A stretch of DNA of 64,000 nt. Source: Semisulcospira habei (taxonomy: Eukaryota > Mollusca > Gastropoda > Semisulcospiridae). Below the pieces are notes generated by a model, which saw only the letters and a list, made by a program, of their open reading frames with translations, was not told where the DNA came from and did no database searches. The stretch lies in NCBI GenBank assembly GCA_036245525.1, contig BTPG01000001.1, positions 224,307,045 through 224,371,044 of the forward strand, in the 5' to 3' direction. The translations under genes and the position numbers were made by a program. The first letter of the stretch is position 1. Every line of letters begins with the position of its first letter. Below are positions 40,719 to 51,624 of the stretch, piece after piece.

Positions 40719-41021
40719 CTCATCATTTTAATTTGGGATGCGTTCTCTAATGACTGTAACCTGAGCTGATCACAACAAGCCCGAGAAGTTTCCAAGGTAG
40801 TTTTGCCTCTATGAAGGTGCCAAGCTAATCTGGCTCTACCCCTAATGAGAACAGTCTACTCCTCTCGCAATGTGTCAAGACTTGCATGGTAAGTGACCTG
40901 ATCATGAGCAACACAAAACCACTTCAAAACTGTGTAATGAAACCTTTTGCAGCCAGTGATCTCGAATTTCGCGTCTGAAACGACTGTACACTGACCGACA
41001 TTAGCTTGAAGTACAAAACAT

Positions 41022-41161
41022 GTTAACAGGACAACATTGGGCATGAAGAGCGCAGGACCATCAAGAGACATGAACCCTCATGAGCCCCCGCGAATGCGGG
41101 GGCTCATGAGGGTTTATGTCTCTTGCAGCTGTTCGCTTTGCCCCAGCATGTAAGGGGTTAA
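41022..41161. mobile_element. TTAA hairpin family A (copy 7)
   Basis: Perfect-looking inner arms (CATGAACCCTCATGAGCC and complement around GCGAATGCGG). Right end GTAAGGGGTTAA, left end unclear. It lies 33 bases before the acceptor of the last gene 1 exon. Confidence 0.75.
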
Positions 41162-41194
41162 TATAGGCATTTCGTGTTTTGTTTTCAATTCTAG

Positions 41195-41400
41195 CGTCTA
41201 CCATCCAGACGAAGCGCTCACCCCAGAAGCAGCAAAAGCCAAAGGACAACGAGAAACGCCCGAAAGGGCGCAGTCCTTGCCCTGAGACTGATGACGTGCC
41301 GAGATGCGCCTTCATGTTCAAGCAACACGTTTCTTGCCACCGACCTTGCTGTGCGGCCGTTCCTGTCGACTGCCAATGTCCTATCCACGTCACTCGTTAA
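41195..41400 (+). CDS. Gene 1 predicted last exon: basic then Cys-rich tail
   Basis: Acceptor ATTCTAG, open to TAA at 41398-41400. It encodes a lysine-rich stretch (KRSPQKQQKPKDNEKRPKGR) followed by a segment with seven Cys in about 40 residues (for example SCHRPCC and DCQC). Such a Cys-rich end is unusual in a cytosolic tail; zinc binding or palmitoylation is possible. The stop codon lies in the first TTAA of a family B hairpin, so the C-terminus appears to be set by a mobile element. The exon rests only on frame and acceptor; there is no paralogous exon in the window to confirm it. Confidence 0.6.
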
Positions 41401-41481
41401 CTCACTTGAGACAGTGCTGCATTCGGATACGAGGCTTTCATGCCGCGTGTCCGGCTGCAGCACGTTTCGAATGAATGAGTA
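41397..41481. mobile_element. TTAA hairpin family B (copy 4) at the gene 1 stop
   Basis: TTAACTCACTTGAGAC at the left, GCACGTTTCGAATGAATGAG at the right, with GGATACGAGGC and GCCGCGTGTCC inside. Confidence 0.85.
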
Positions 41482-41582
41482 GAAATTTTGTGTACAAAAA
41501 TGTGAGCGGACCTAAGCTGTTTCGTTCGAAGTTTGTCATACAAAATCATGATCAAAAGGGTGACTGCCAAGGGTGTAAAATG

Positions 41583-41798
41583 CAGAGAATAACCCAACGA
41601 AGGAAGGAAAAAAAAAAGAAAAGAAAAATAAAACACGCTCAGAAAAGACAGTTACAACACAATTTATATTTCTACACGCACTGACACAATAAGATAAGTA
41701 GCGAGATATATTCTTCGTTATTTGTCCATTTTGAAAATAAAATTGTGTTGTAACTGTCTATTCTAAGCGTGCTTCTTTCTTCGTTGGGTTATTCTCTG
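41583..41798. mobile_element. Foldback element containing candidate poly(A) signals
   Basis: Ends CAGAGAATAACCCAACGAAG and its complement CTTCGTTGGGTTATTCTCTG; inner arms AGACAGTTACAACACAATTT and complement. AATAAA occurs at 41626-41631 and 41737-41742, about 0.2-0.3 kb after the gene 1 stop. Confidence 0.75.
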
Positions 41799-42218
41799 AA
41801 GTCTGTTGTAAACGAAGTGCTGTATTTGTACACAGAAAATCTGCTCATCACCCCTGATAAAAGTGTTTGTTATAAATTATATCCGTATATCCGTCCGCTA
41901 ATATCCGTCCGTGTGATAAATGAAGGCGACTGCTCAGCGCTGGAGTTTACTCTCTGTATTGCACGTACTTGGCTAGCTATACCTCTTGACTTGTCTGCAA
42001 AATTCTTCCTGAAAGAAAATAAACAGCGTCGACATGGTTCGAGTGAACCAAAATTGTGTGTTTGTATCTGACAAAAAATGCGTGAATGAATCACGCAGTG
42101 TCAACAACATCTATTGCTAACAATTTCGGACGTGTTTTGATGAACCAGGAAGGTATGCAGGTTTCATGCTTATATATACGTTCAATGTGTAGAGTGTCGC
42201 AAATGTACGAACCTTGTA

Positions 42219-42424
42219 AACTATAAAGGCGCCGAGCGCCGAGAAACTTTCAATACCACCTAACTGCAATAGGCATAGAGCCTCATGAACCCCCGCATTG
42301 CGGGGGTTCATGAGGATCCATGCCTCTTGTTGACACCAATTTGAATCCATATTTCTGGGATATCTAGGTTTCTCTGGTCTTGACCTGAAGAAACACAGTC
42401 TGCATTAGCTGGCACTGAACGGAT
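42219..42424. mobile_element. TTAA hairpin family A (copy 8, decayed ends)
   Basis: Inner palindrome CCTCATGAACCCCCGCATTG and complement is intact; TTAA ends are lost. Confidence 0.7.
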
Positions 42425-42440
42425 TGTTGTATTAAATGTA

Positions 42441-42856
42441 TAATAATAATAATAATACCGTTATTATACAGGCGCTTTTTCTCAATTTTGGGGAAATCGA
42501 CTCAAAGCGCCGCGCCTGAAACCCAACACACACACTCACGAAACAGACACGGATTTACGCCATTTAAGACAAACACAGTACAAGACAAACGAAGGGCCAG
42601 TCAGCTACTGAAGTTACAGAGAATTTTTGATCGCTTGTATTTGAAATTTGTAAAGTGGCCTGAGACCGGTACCAAAGTGGGGGGGGGGGGGGGGTGGAAG
42701 AACCGGAGTACCCGGAGAAAGAACCCCCGACGGTCCGCCCGAATTAACGGTGACACTTACCAGAGGAGAAAAGTCCAACGCCGGAACCCGGTATCGAACC
42801 GCGCACCTTTGGCATTGGTGGCAGGCGCCTTAACCACTGCGCCACGGACCGCCCCA
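42441..42856 (-). mobile_element. tRNA-derived SINE (copy 1)
   Basis: On the minus strand the head carries a Pol III A box (TGGCGCAGTGG) and B box (GGTTCGATACC) with tRNA-like spacing, at about 42850-42785. The body runs to an (AAT)n-type tail at 42441-42455. It matches 56497-56925, and part of it matches 62197-62470. Confidence 0.85.
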
Positions 42857-43651
42857 AAATTAAATGTATCTCTAGTGCCTCAGTACTTTTAAAATATTCA
42901 TAAAGGTATGTCCGATTATTTTTGTTAACATTAAAGCTGCTCAAGTTACAATGAAACTGGCCCTTTAAAAAAAAATTCTTAGCGTTCCTAGTTTGATTGT
43001 TTGTGATTTGTTCCATTTTATATATAATGTGGTTTAAAAAATTTCCACTCTATTCAGAACAATCAAACATTACCGCAGTTGGGATATTATTATTATTTCT
43101 CTCTATTCTACTAGCTATTATACAATTCTTGATTTTAATGTTTTCCTTTCTTGACTTTAAGAAACATTATTGACCTTTTTTTTAATAAGCCACTATTGTA
43201 TCATTATGTTGTTATAATATACAATTTTGAAAAGACAATAAACGTATATTTTACTGATTGATATAATTATGTATTCGACTCAATGAAGAGTTAAAATGTT
43301 TGATCTTTGATCAAGCGGTAAGCACTCTTGCGCATTCAATATTGCTTAGTGGATTGCCTCTAACCACGGATACAGCTTAGCAACTCTTAACGGGAATGTG
43401 CTGGCTGATTATTAGCCAGCTTGGAATAATAAATGACTTGTGGTGGCAGTTTTGCGATACGGCACACTTAGCTGTTTAGACGAGAGCCAGGCACGTCCAT
43501 CTCTGACAGCCCTTACGTCGCTTTCTTACAGATGATGGTTTATTTCGGACGTGTCGCGCTTTTGATACCACTTAAAAGATGTCAAGAAGAGAAGGATCAG
43601 GAAAGCTCAAAGGCTGTGTCTGATTAGCTTGACGTTTTCCCGCTGGGCACC

Positions 43652-43737
43652 AAGGTCCACGGGCCGACGTCGGCCGCAGTTGGCCCGCGCACAGCCGTGC
43701 GCGGGCCAACTGCGGTCGACGTCGGCCCGAGGACCTT
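43652..43737. repeat. GC-rich palindrome (family G)
   Basis: An 86-base near-perfect inverted repeat beginning AAGGTCCACGGGCCGACGTC; a relative is at 30463-30540. Confidence 0.85.
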
Positions 43738-44990
43738 TCGCTTGCTGGGACACTGATCACGAGGCGCTTCCGATGCTCTCATCGACAATCCAACTTGTAC
43801 ATTGTCCTTGCCGGACGCTCTGTCCGGATTTACTAAATGCCACTCGCCATGTAACGTAGCTGGTCGTGATAGCTTAAGTACTAATGCTAAAGTGGTCACT
43901 ATGATATACAATTTTGGGTATGGTCTACTCCGCGTACACTGTCAAGTGTTGAACTGTACCCCCGTGTACGCTGTCCAGTGTTAAACTGTCGGAGACTGTT
44001 CTAGTCTTGGGCGTGGGGTCACGTGAATAAGGATCGCGGCATTTGCATAAGTAATAAAATCAATCTCATTCTGCGGGGGAAAAAATGTTCGGTAATGTAT
44101 GAATGAGTAGATTATTGAAAAGTTCAATGAGTATAATTGTATAGACTGCCACAAGACTAAAAGTGTTGACTTTACGGCACATCGAGCGACAATTTTTGTA
44201 AGACAGTTTAACACCGGACAGTGTACACGGTGTACAGTTCAACACTGGACAGTGTGCATGGGGTACAGTGTCCTTAAAAGTAAAATTTATTGACCACTTC
44301 ATCATTACTAACGGTGCATGATGATTTTGGTGCCTTGAGAGGTTCAGAGCTAAGCAGGCAGTACCCTTGAGTCATTGTTTTTTTTTTTTTCACATCTCAG
44401 CCACTCAGCGCTGGAACCCTAGAGAGCAATAACGAACAGATCAAATAAGCAGCACACTTCTGCTGTCAATTGACAAAAAACCCAATATGTTCATTTTTTT
44501 TTTAGTAAAGCGACATTTGTTATTGTTTTACTATGAACACACGTATTTTTAAAAAAACAAAACATAAACAAATGGACAAACTGGCGTTCGCAAAATGACG
44601 GCATACTTCTACTGTCTTTCTCTTCGGACGTTGTTTGAACATTGAAAAACAACAGCGCACTGACAAGCAAATACCATTCTTGTGAACAGTCTCCTACAAC
44701 ACGGACAGAGCACCATTAACTACTATGAAGTGTGCGCAAATATTGTCGTAACACATATTAACGTCAATATGAGGAGGGTTTTTATACGCGCATGACGTAT
44801 GATCAGACTGAGCGTGATACCTATGTCATAAGTAAGAAACCACAGAAACCGGTGTCACACTGAATGTGATACGAGGATTGCTTACTTGCAACACACTCAT
44901 GAATATCCTATCGCTAATGACAAGTGTAATAAGAATATTAAATTACGCATGAGCTCCCCTTACACAAAGTACATCACTCATGCTAATTTT
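43738..44990. other. Intergenic, inverted motifs only
   Basis: A CACTGTCAAGTGTTGAACTG-type motif recurs in opposite orientation at about 43930-43990 and 44205-44270. I see no gene. Confidence 0.4.
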
Positions 44991-45071
44991 TACCGATAAA
45001 ATGCTCGCATTAGCGAGCATTTTATCGGTCAAACTTAGCACGAGTGATTTATTCTGTGTAACGGGAGGCGA

Positions 45072-45245
45072 GCATTTTATCGTTCGAACTAAACGCGTGT
45101 GCATTTTATCGGTCATACTGGGCGCGAATGCATTTTATCTTTTAAATTGAGCGCGAGTGCATTTTGTCGTTTAAATTGAGCGCGAGTGCATTTCATCGTT
45201 CGAAATGAGCGCGAGTGCATTTTATCGTTCCAACTGACCATGAAC
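45072..45245. repeat. 29-bp tandem repeat, about six units
   Basis: Units start GCATTTTATCG and end GAGCGCGAGT with substitutions. The array follows a short palindrome of the same motif at about 44994-45030. Confidence 0.85.
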
Positions 45246-46074
45246 GATTTATTTTTCGTAACCAGGGGAGGGGGGGGGGGGATGGTGGTGGTGGTGGTGG
45301 TGGTGGGGGGGGGGGGGGGGGGTAGGTATGTGTGTGAGAAATTCATTAATTTACTTCTTGCTGACAGGGTTTTGACCTGAGATTTGACATGCTCTTTTAT
45401 CGTAGAAGTGGTGCGATGCCACAATTTAGTCGCTTTTGCTTCATCCCCGCTGTAATAGCTGAGTTGTATGTGGTATTGCAGCGGAAAGGTCAGCAGTGCG
45501 GTAGAGGACGCACAACCTCTGTCACGACACGTTAATTGAGATAGTCTTGTAACACATGATGGGGGAAAAGCGGGCGAACTGTTTAGATAAATCTCTCGAG
45601 CTCAGTTCGAACAATAAAATGCACTCGCACAACCTCTATCACCAGACGTTAATTGAGTTACACTTGTAGCGAGCTGTATAGATAAGCGTCAACAATACAG
45701 CGTTAAACTTTTAAGGGCGATAAAGATGTTTACCCTCTTTTACAACAACTGTATTTCTTGCTTCGTAGTTCAGTCACGATTTAATTTGGAGATAATTAAG
45801 TTTATACGTTCGATGTGTCAACAGGTAGCAAGTTATTTTCCAGCAGAAGTGTTTAATGAAATGGTATTAACAAACATGATACTCTATACTAATTAAGTTA
45901 AATGTGTATTACTAAACATTCTTTTCACTCTTGTGAAAGCTTTTCAAAATCCACACTAAAGACGGGCTGATCAAACGCCACGCGCGGTGCGATAACTCTT
46001 CGGGTGTCGTTAGTGGTTTTAGTCGCGATGATTCCTTGTATTTACTGTAAAACATACTATTAACATTAATAACC
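45246..46074. other. Intergenic; G-rich tract, no gene seen
   Basis: 45270-45322 is almost pure G with GT interruptions (potential G-quadruplex on the + strand). The rest shows only a decayed family D fragment near 45990-46045. Confidence 0.4.
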
Positions 46075-46258
46075 CATTTCCCCAAATATCGAAATCCCCA
46101 AAGACTGTAATACAATTAAGGAGACAGATCGACCATGTTAGTTCAAGGGTGGTGCCAGAATAATTTGGCGCCTATGGGCGCCAAGCTATTCTGGCACCAC
46201 CCTTGACCTGTCATGGTCGATCCATATCTTGTTGTGATGTGTCGCGGATAAATGAGAT
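46075..46258. mobile_element. TTAA hairpin family C (copy 3)
   Basis: Palindrome around GGCGCCTATGGGCGCC with arms GACCATG.TAGTTCAAGGGT and complement; outer ends decayed. Confidence 0.75.
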
Positions 46259-46763
46259 AACTGATATATTGGGTACTATAAACTCTGCCTGGAGTGGGTC
46301 CCTAAAATGTGTCATGGCCACAAAGGGACTACCGACTGATAGCTCTACAGAAGACAATCCGTGTTTAGTCAGAATAGGACCAATCACATCTTACATCGCA
46401 AACAAATAAAACGTACGCTTACAAGAGTGTTATCACTCTTTAATGTGGCCTTCTCCAGTGCAATGATTTAGAGCTAAATAAACTTCGCTAATAAAACCGG
46501 TTCTAAAAACGTTCATGTCTTACAGCGAGCCGAGTATGCTACGAATTTTATATGGGATAAAATTTGGACATTCGCAATGATGAGTTTTTCCCCCTAGGAA
46601 AAAGTGGAAAATTTGGGTTACTTTTTTAAGGGTCAGTTTTCCTAGGTCAAATTCATAACGTGTTTGGCGCGCTTCACCTAAAATTTTCCTTTCCATCATT
46701 TCACAGGTCATGTGAGTAGGTAGTGCCCACTTGGGGAACACTCCTACGTAATAATGAGAAGAA

Positions 46764-47179
46764 TTAACTCCTTGGCTGCCGAGAAAAAGCGAACGTGACC
46801 CCACTGCAAGAGGCAAATAGCCTCATGAGCACGCGCAGTTCCTGCGACCATTAATTATGTCTGCCGCTGGTACCACTTTGAATCTATGTTCTTGGGACGG
46901 CTTGGAATTAACGAAGATTACAGACACACCCCAGTCTGCTTCAGCTGGCAGTAAAGGGGTTAATTAACCCGTTGCATTCTCATACACTACTGTTGAAACG
47001 AATTTGACTATGATAGTTCAAGGGTGGTGCCAGAATAACTTGGCGCCTGGGGCGCCACGTTATTCTGATACCACCCTTGAACTAAAATGGTTGATCTGTC
47101 TCCTGTATCTATAATGTAGCCTTCATAGGAAAATAAGTAAATTAAAAAGAAGAAAATCAGCTTCAGGATGTAATGGGTT
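46764..47179. mobile_element. Adjacent TTAA hairpins: family A (copy 9) then family C (copy 4)
   Basis: Family A occupies 46764-46963 (TTAACTCCTTGGCTGCCGAG to GGCAGTAAAGGGGTTAA). Family C begins at the next base, 46964 (TTAACCCGTTGCATTC), and ends near 47179 (GATGTAATGGGTTA). Confidence 0.85.
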
Positions 47180-47279
47180 AGGAGCAGAGAAGCCTTTTAT
47201 GTTACGACATTTAATTATCGAAAGACATTTGAAGGAAATATTGCACAGCATTACCTTTATTTACCTGGAGCAGCTCGCT

Positions 47280-47359
47280 TTAACTCATTCGAGACGTGCC
47301 GCCTCCGGATACGCGGCTTATGCCGCGTATCCGGAGGCGGCACGTCTCGAATGAGTTAA
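47280..47359. mobile_element. TTAA hairpin family B (copy 5, best preserved)
   Basis: An 80-base almost perfect palindrome: TTAACTCATTCGAGACGTGC at one end and its exact complement at the other, centre GCGGCTTATGCCGC. Confidence 0.95.
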
Positions 47360-47707
47360 GAGCAAATCCGACTTATCCATACATAGATGTAAACACCCTT
47401 TAAAGAGAATGCAATTGAACTAAAGGGTATCTTTACGAGCATTCAAAAAGGGCTTAGCGAAGTGGACACGGTATGTTTGCTTTAAGCGAGATGTTGATAA
47501 TACAAGTAGAATGTACTTGACTGAGAGCTGAACATTCAAAAGCAACGCGGACGTGATCGAGCAGTTGATAAAGAAATAAATGAAGAAGAAACGAGAAATA
47601 AAAACAACAAGAAAATAAGAAAGTAAAAGAAAGGGAGGACATCGTAAGATATACATCATTTTGTTATTTATAAGTGTTTCTTTCCCTGTACGGCATTTCT
47701 TTGACTT

Positions 47708-47852
47708 GTTTAAACCCCTTCGCCTAACGAACACGGATACAAAATGAAATCAGCAAGAGGCACAGATCCTCGTGAGCTCCCGCAACTGCGAGGCTCATGA
47801 GGATCTATGTCTCTTGCAGATGGATTCTGTTCAGTTTGCTAGGCAGGGAAGA
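47708..47852. mobile_element. TTAA hairpin family A (copy 10)
   Basis: Left TTTAAACCCCTTCGCC; centre CTCCCGCAACTGCGAGG; right end truncated. Confidence 0.7.
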
Positions 47853-47917
47853 AATCAATCAGGCAGTACCCTGGAACACATTCGCTCAAGCTAGCTTGCG
47901 CTACGCTCTGTCGTCAT

Positions 47918-48129
47918 TATCCCATTTAGCACTGACGCACTACAGCAGGAGATGGGTCGACCATGATAATTCAAGGCTAGTGCCAGATTAGCTTGGTGCC
48001 TGTCGGCGCCAAGCTAATCTGGCACTACCCTGAATTATCATGGTCGACCCATCTCCTGCTACAGGTGCATAGTCGTTAGATGACGCCTCCAAAATTTGGG
48101 AAATACGTGCGTCGGGCTGAAATAGTTAA
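47918..48129. mobile_element. TTAA hairpin family C (copy 5)
   Basis: Arms of about 70 bases from CAGCAGGAGATGGGTCGACC to its complement; right end GGGCTGAAATAGTTAA. Confidence 0.88.
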
Positions 48130-48201
48130 AGGGTTGATTCATTCGAGACTTACCTTATACGGACAGGTTGCGTGCAGACGCATAATATTTGCATGCACGA
48201 G

Positions 48202-48426
48202 TTGAACTCTTTTACTGCCGAGACAAATTGAACACAACCCAGCTGCAAGTGGTATAGGTCCTCATGGGCCCCCGCATTGCTGTTAGGTGGTGTTCAATTT
48301 TTCTGTGATCTCTGCCTCTTGCTGAATCCACTTTATCTCCACGTTCCCCTGGCGGCTGGGGATTATCAGCGTTCAATTTACGATTATCAAACCACAGTCT
48401 GCACCCGCTGGCAGGGAAGGGGTTAA
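48202..48426. mobile_element. TTAA hairpin family A (copy 11)
   Basis: Right end GGCAGGGAAGGGGTTAA; left end TTGAACTCTTTTACTGCCGA; the central palindrome is disrupted. Confidence 0.75.
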
Positions 48427-49172
48427 GAAGTGTGTTATAATAGAAAGTGTCCGAAAGGCGCTTGCCGTTTCAAAACAACGGTCGTTTCGAATGGTTGCTT
48501 AACAGTTGGGTGGGGGTGGGTGGATGGCCTGTTGCCACACTGTAAATTCCACTCTGAAAGTCTCTCTCTCTCCCTCCCTCACCCCCTCCCACACACACAT
48601 ACCTCCACCACCCATTCCCCGTGTTTTCTCTCCCCTCTGCTGTTGCCTAAGCTTCCTCCGGTGGAAAGAGATAGTGAAATCGGTACCTATTCTCTCCGCT
48701 TTCTCTTACCATTGTGAAACATGAATGCTATTATAGTTGCATTTAATGTCGTGATTCGTGAATTGCAAAAAAATAAATCGTCGTGAATCCGTGACGGTAT
48801 CCCATTCCCACAACACCCTCCCCCCCCCCCACCCCCACCACTCCCTCTTATCAGGCACTGGATGACTGCTGATTTCAGAAAGATATAATGCCACAACGCT
48901 GACAGAGAAGAAGTCAAAATTGTTCATTATACTGAGAGCGATCGTGATAGCCTCACGGAGACAAATACTGAGCATTGATTGGTCAAAAAGTAAATGCGAT
49001 GCTAAACACGAACGTGGATTGGCTGCAGTTAATCAATATATGTTCTAGTTGTCTAAAATCTGGAGTCAAACCAGTTTGCTGGAACAGGTCATTCGTCCCT
49101 TCCTTCGCATGGCGTGACGACTCTTTGCGGTCAGTTTCTTTTAAAATAATGAAGAAGAAGTCTTTTATCACT

Positions 49173-49262
49173 GTAACCCTTTGCATGTCGGTAGTGGTTT
49201 TTGCCGCGATGATTCCTACAGAAATCATCGCGGCAAAAACCGCTGCCGACATGCAACTGGAA
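49173..49262. mobile_element. Hairpin family D (copy 2)
   Basis: CCCTTTGCATGTCGGTAGTG and a near-complement flank the palindrome GCCGCGATGATT...AATCATCGCGGC. Confidence 0.85.
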
Positions 49263-49474
49263 AAGAAATGTGATCTCGCTGTAGATATGCTAATATGGAT
49301 ATGGATAATAGATTCTACGTGTACATGAAAGCACATTCAGTAGATATACAAAAAAATGCGCAATACCTCTTTCAGAAAAGTACTTTTGAAAACGAGACGC
49401 TTAAATGTTAGATATACAAAAAATGCGCATTACCTCTTCCAGGGAGGTACTTTTGAAAACGAGACGCTTAAATA

Positions 49475-49693
49475 TTAACCCCTTCCATGCCACTGAGCGC
49501 ATATTGTGGACGCATGTTTATGAAATCTTGGTAATTTATCGACCATTCATAACCGTCCAAGAAAAATAGATACAAACGTTTCTCAGCAAGAGACATAGAT
49601 CCTTATGAGCCCCCGCGACAGCGGGGGCTCATGAGGATCTATGTCTCTTGTAGCTGGATCGCATTTTCTTTTCCTCGGCAGTTAAGCGGTTAA
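49475..49693. mobile_element. TTAA hairpin family A (copy 12)
   Basis: TTAACCCCTTCCATGCCACT at the left, CGGCAGTTAAGCGGTTAA at the right; centre GCCCCCGCGACAGCGGGGGC. Confidence 0.9.
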
Positions 49694-50404
49694 ATTGTTG
49701 CCATGAAACAATGTACAAAAAACTCCGGATATAAAAAATCACCAGTGGACCCAATTTGGGGTTGTTATGTCCAAATTTTTTAATTTTTATTAGCGAAGTA
49801 ATTTACATAGAAAGAGTATTCTCGCGACCTTAAAAAATGTGTTGTTATATTTGGCTTTTTTTTTAATTTTTATATCTGACCTGTTTATAAGTGGAATCGA
49901 CTGTATATAAAATGGTGTAGCTTTGCTAGGAGTCTCATGCATTCATTTGTTAACATTCCTTACTCGAGTCTGTTAATTATTTGTCTGTGTTATCTGGTGT
50001 GACAGGAAGACTTGTATGTTTAGATTCATTATTATACACAATACTACCATTATGTCCATTTCTTAGCAGAACATTTATTTGCACAACATAAATAGCCTGC
50101 GCGCTGCGTGTATTTCGGCGTTGGTGTATTATTCATACACATACAAGATTTTATTAACACAGAATCGTTGTTAATCAAACGACTGACGTAAAAACAGACT
50201 CTAATTTTAACTATCTGAAGTATGTTCAGCATTTCCTGTGTGCAACACCACACCGGCATTATATATTATGCGGAATTACCTCAAGGAAGGAAAATCTATA
50301 ATGCATACGCATATTTCAAGGGAAGTAAATCTGGACGCCGTCTTAGATGTAAATTCGATATAAATGTGTTTCTCTGTAACTTAACCTAAGTCATCTGATT
50401 TAGT

Positions 50405-50565
50405 CTGAGTTGTCTGAATCATCTGAATTTAGTTTGAATGGTCTGAAAAGTCTGAATTCTGGCTGAATCCTGGCTGCAATGGCTGAATTGTCTGAAACCG
50501 AGCTGAATTGTCTGACTTTTGCCTGGCACGTCTGAATCGTCTGAATCCTGTACCCAGGGGGACAC
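50405..50565. repeat. Degenerate short-period tandem repeat (TCTGAATYG)
   Basis: About sixteen irregular units of TCTGAATYG, some extended to GGCTGAAT, spaced 9-12 bases. Confidence 0.75.
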
Positions 50566-50767
50566 GTAATTGTGGAGATTTATATTTAAATTTGACCTTG
50601 TCAAGGTGTGTAAGGAATTGAAGGGAAGAAAGCGTGAATAGTCACGCGGGAGGAATGGCCTTGATTGTTTTCAGCCATGGTAATTGGTGCTCACTCTCTA
50701 AAAGTAGTAAACTACGTACTAATTCGACACAATGATTAGCAATGATAACCATGGGCAGTGTTTTAAG

Positions 50768-50876
50768 ATATTATTCTGGCGAGCAAAAGAAATACAACGT
50801 CATTCGAGTCATCGGAAACACTGAACTGTTTCCAATGACTCGAACGCTGTCGCATTTCTTTTGCGCATCAGTATTG
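50768..50876. mobile_element. Hairpin MITE (family F, copy 3)
   Basis: Ends GCGAGCAAAAGAAATAC and GCATTTCTTTTGCGC, interior palindrome CATTCGAGTCATCGGAAACA. Same terminal motif as 30617-30687 and 37462-37568. Confidence 0.75.
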
Positions 50877-50952
50877 ATAACCAATGAGTGTTTGGATCTC
50901 GAGCGACAAGAGAGTGGATCAGGTAAAAGGAAGATTTAAGATGTTACATTGC

Positions 50953-51052
50953 TGCCCCCCCCCCTTCCCCCCCCTTCTCCCCCCCCCTCTCCCCGCCCCC
51001 CTCCCCCCCGTTCCCCCCCCCCCCATCCCCGTCCTCCCCCCCCCCCCGTTCC
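50953..51052. repeat. Long C-rich tract
   Basis: A 100-base stretch that is almost all C with T/G interruptions; G-rich on the minus strand, so a possible quadruplex or i-motif. It lies about 0.4 kb upstream of gene 2. Confidence 0.9.
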
Positions 51053-51462
51053 GACCCAGCTGATAGAGATCAAACATATAGATACAATTAATGTACGACG
51101 CGAGATTTAGATAAAGTGGCAAAAATAATTGGGACACAATAGCCTTAAACGGCCGGGAAATACTTCTATCTAATGTTACAAAAAAGAAAACAGACTATCT
51201 GATGTGGTTCTTAAACATGTTATGTTACTTCATGTAATTTCGGTATAGTTTATTTTAGTTTATTATTTTTTATTAAAAGTTTTTTCTTTTCTCGATATAT
51301 TTGTTTGTTTATTTGTTTGTTTGTTTGTTTGTTTCTTTCTTTCTTTCTTACTTTCTTTTCAATCTGATTTGTTTATTTTAGCTCTTTTTTTCCTAGAGAA
51401 GACTATTCCTTTCGTTTGTTTTTCTTTCAGAATAGTCCTTATACAGTAGTCTGCATGACACC

Positions 51463-51538
51463 ATGATGGCACAATACGCAGTTAAAAGGTTCTTCCTACC
51501 CTTGATTATGTTAGCGACCTGGCTTCGTAGCGCCCAAG
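51463..51538 (+). CDS. Gene 2 exon: signal peptide
   Basis: ATGATGGCA start; donor GTATGG. MMAQYAVKRF then FLPLIMLATWLRSAQ: a short basic n-region, a hydrophobic core and small residues at the likely cleavage site. Phase 1 end. Either of two adjacent Met codons could start. Confidence 0.8.
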
Positions 51539-51624
51539 GTATGGTTGCTCAATTATCACATTCAGCTATAGGGTCTATATTCTCCAATCTGGGACAGGTC
51601 CACCGAAGAGTAATACATAATAAC

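Noticed and set aside
42785..42856. tRNA gene on the minus strand
   Set aside because: A and B boxes are present, but the same head is joined to a repeated body and tail elsewhere, so it is a SINE head.
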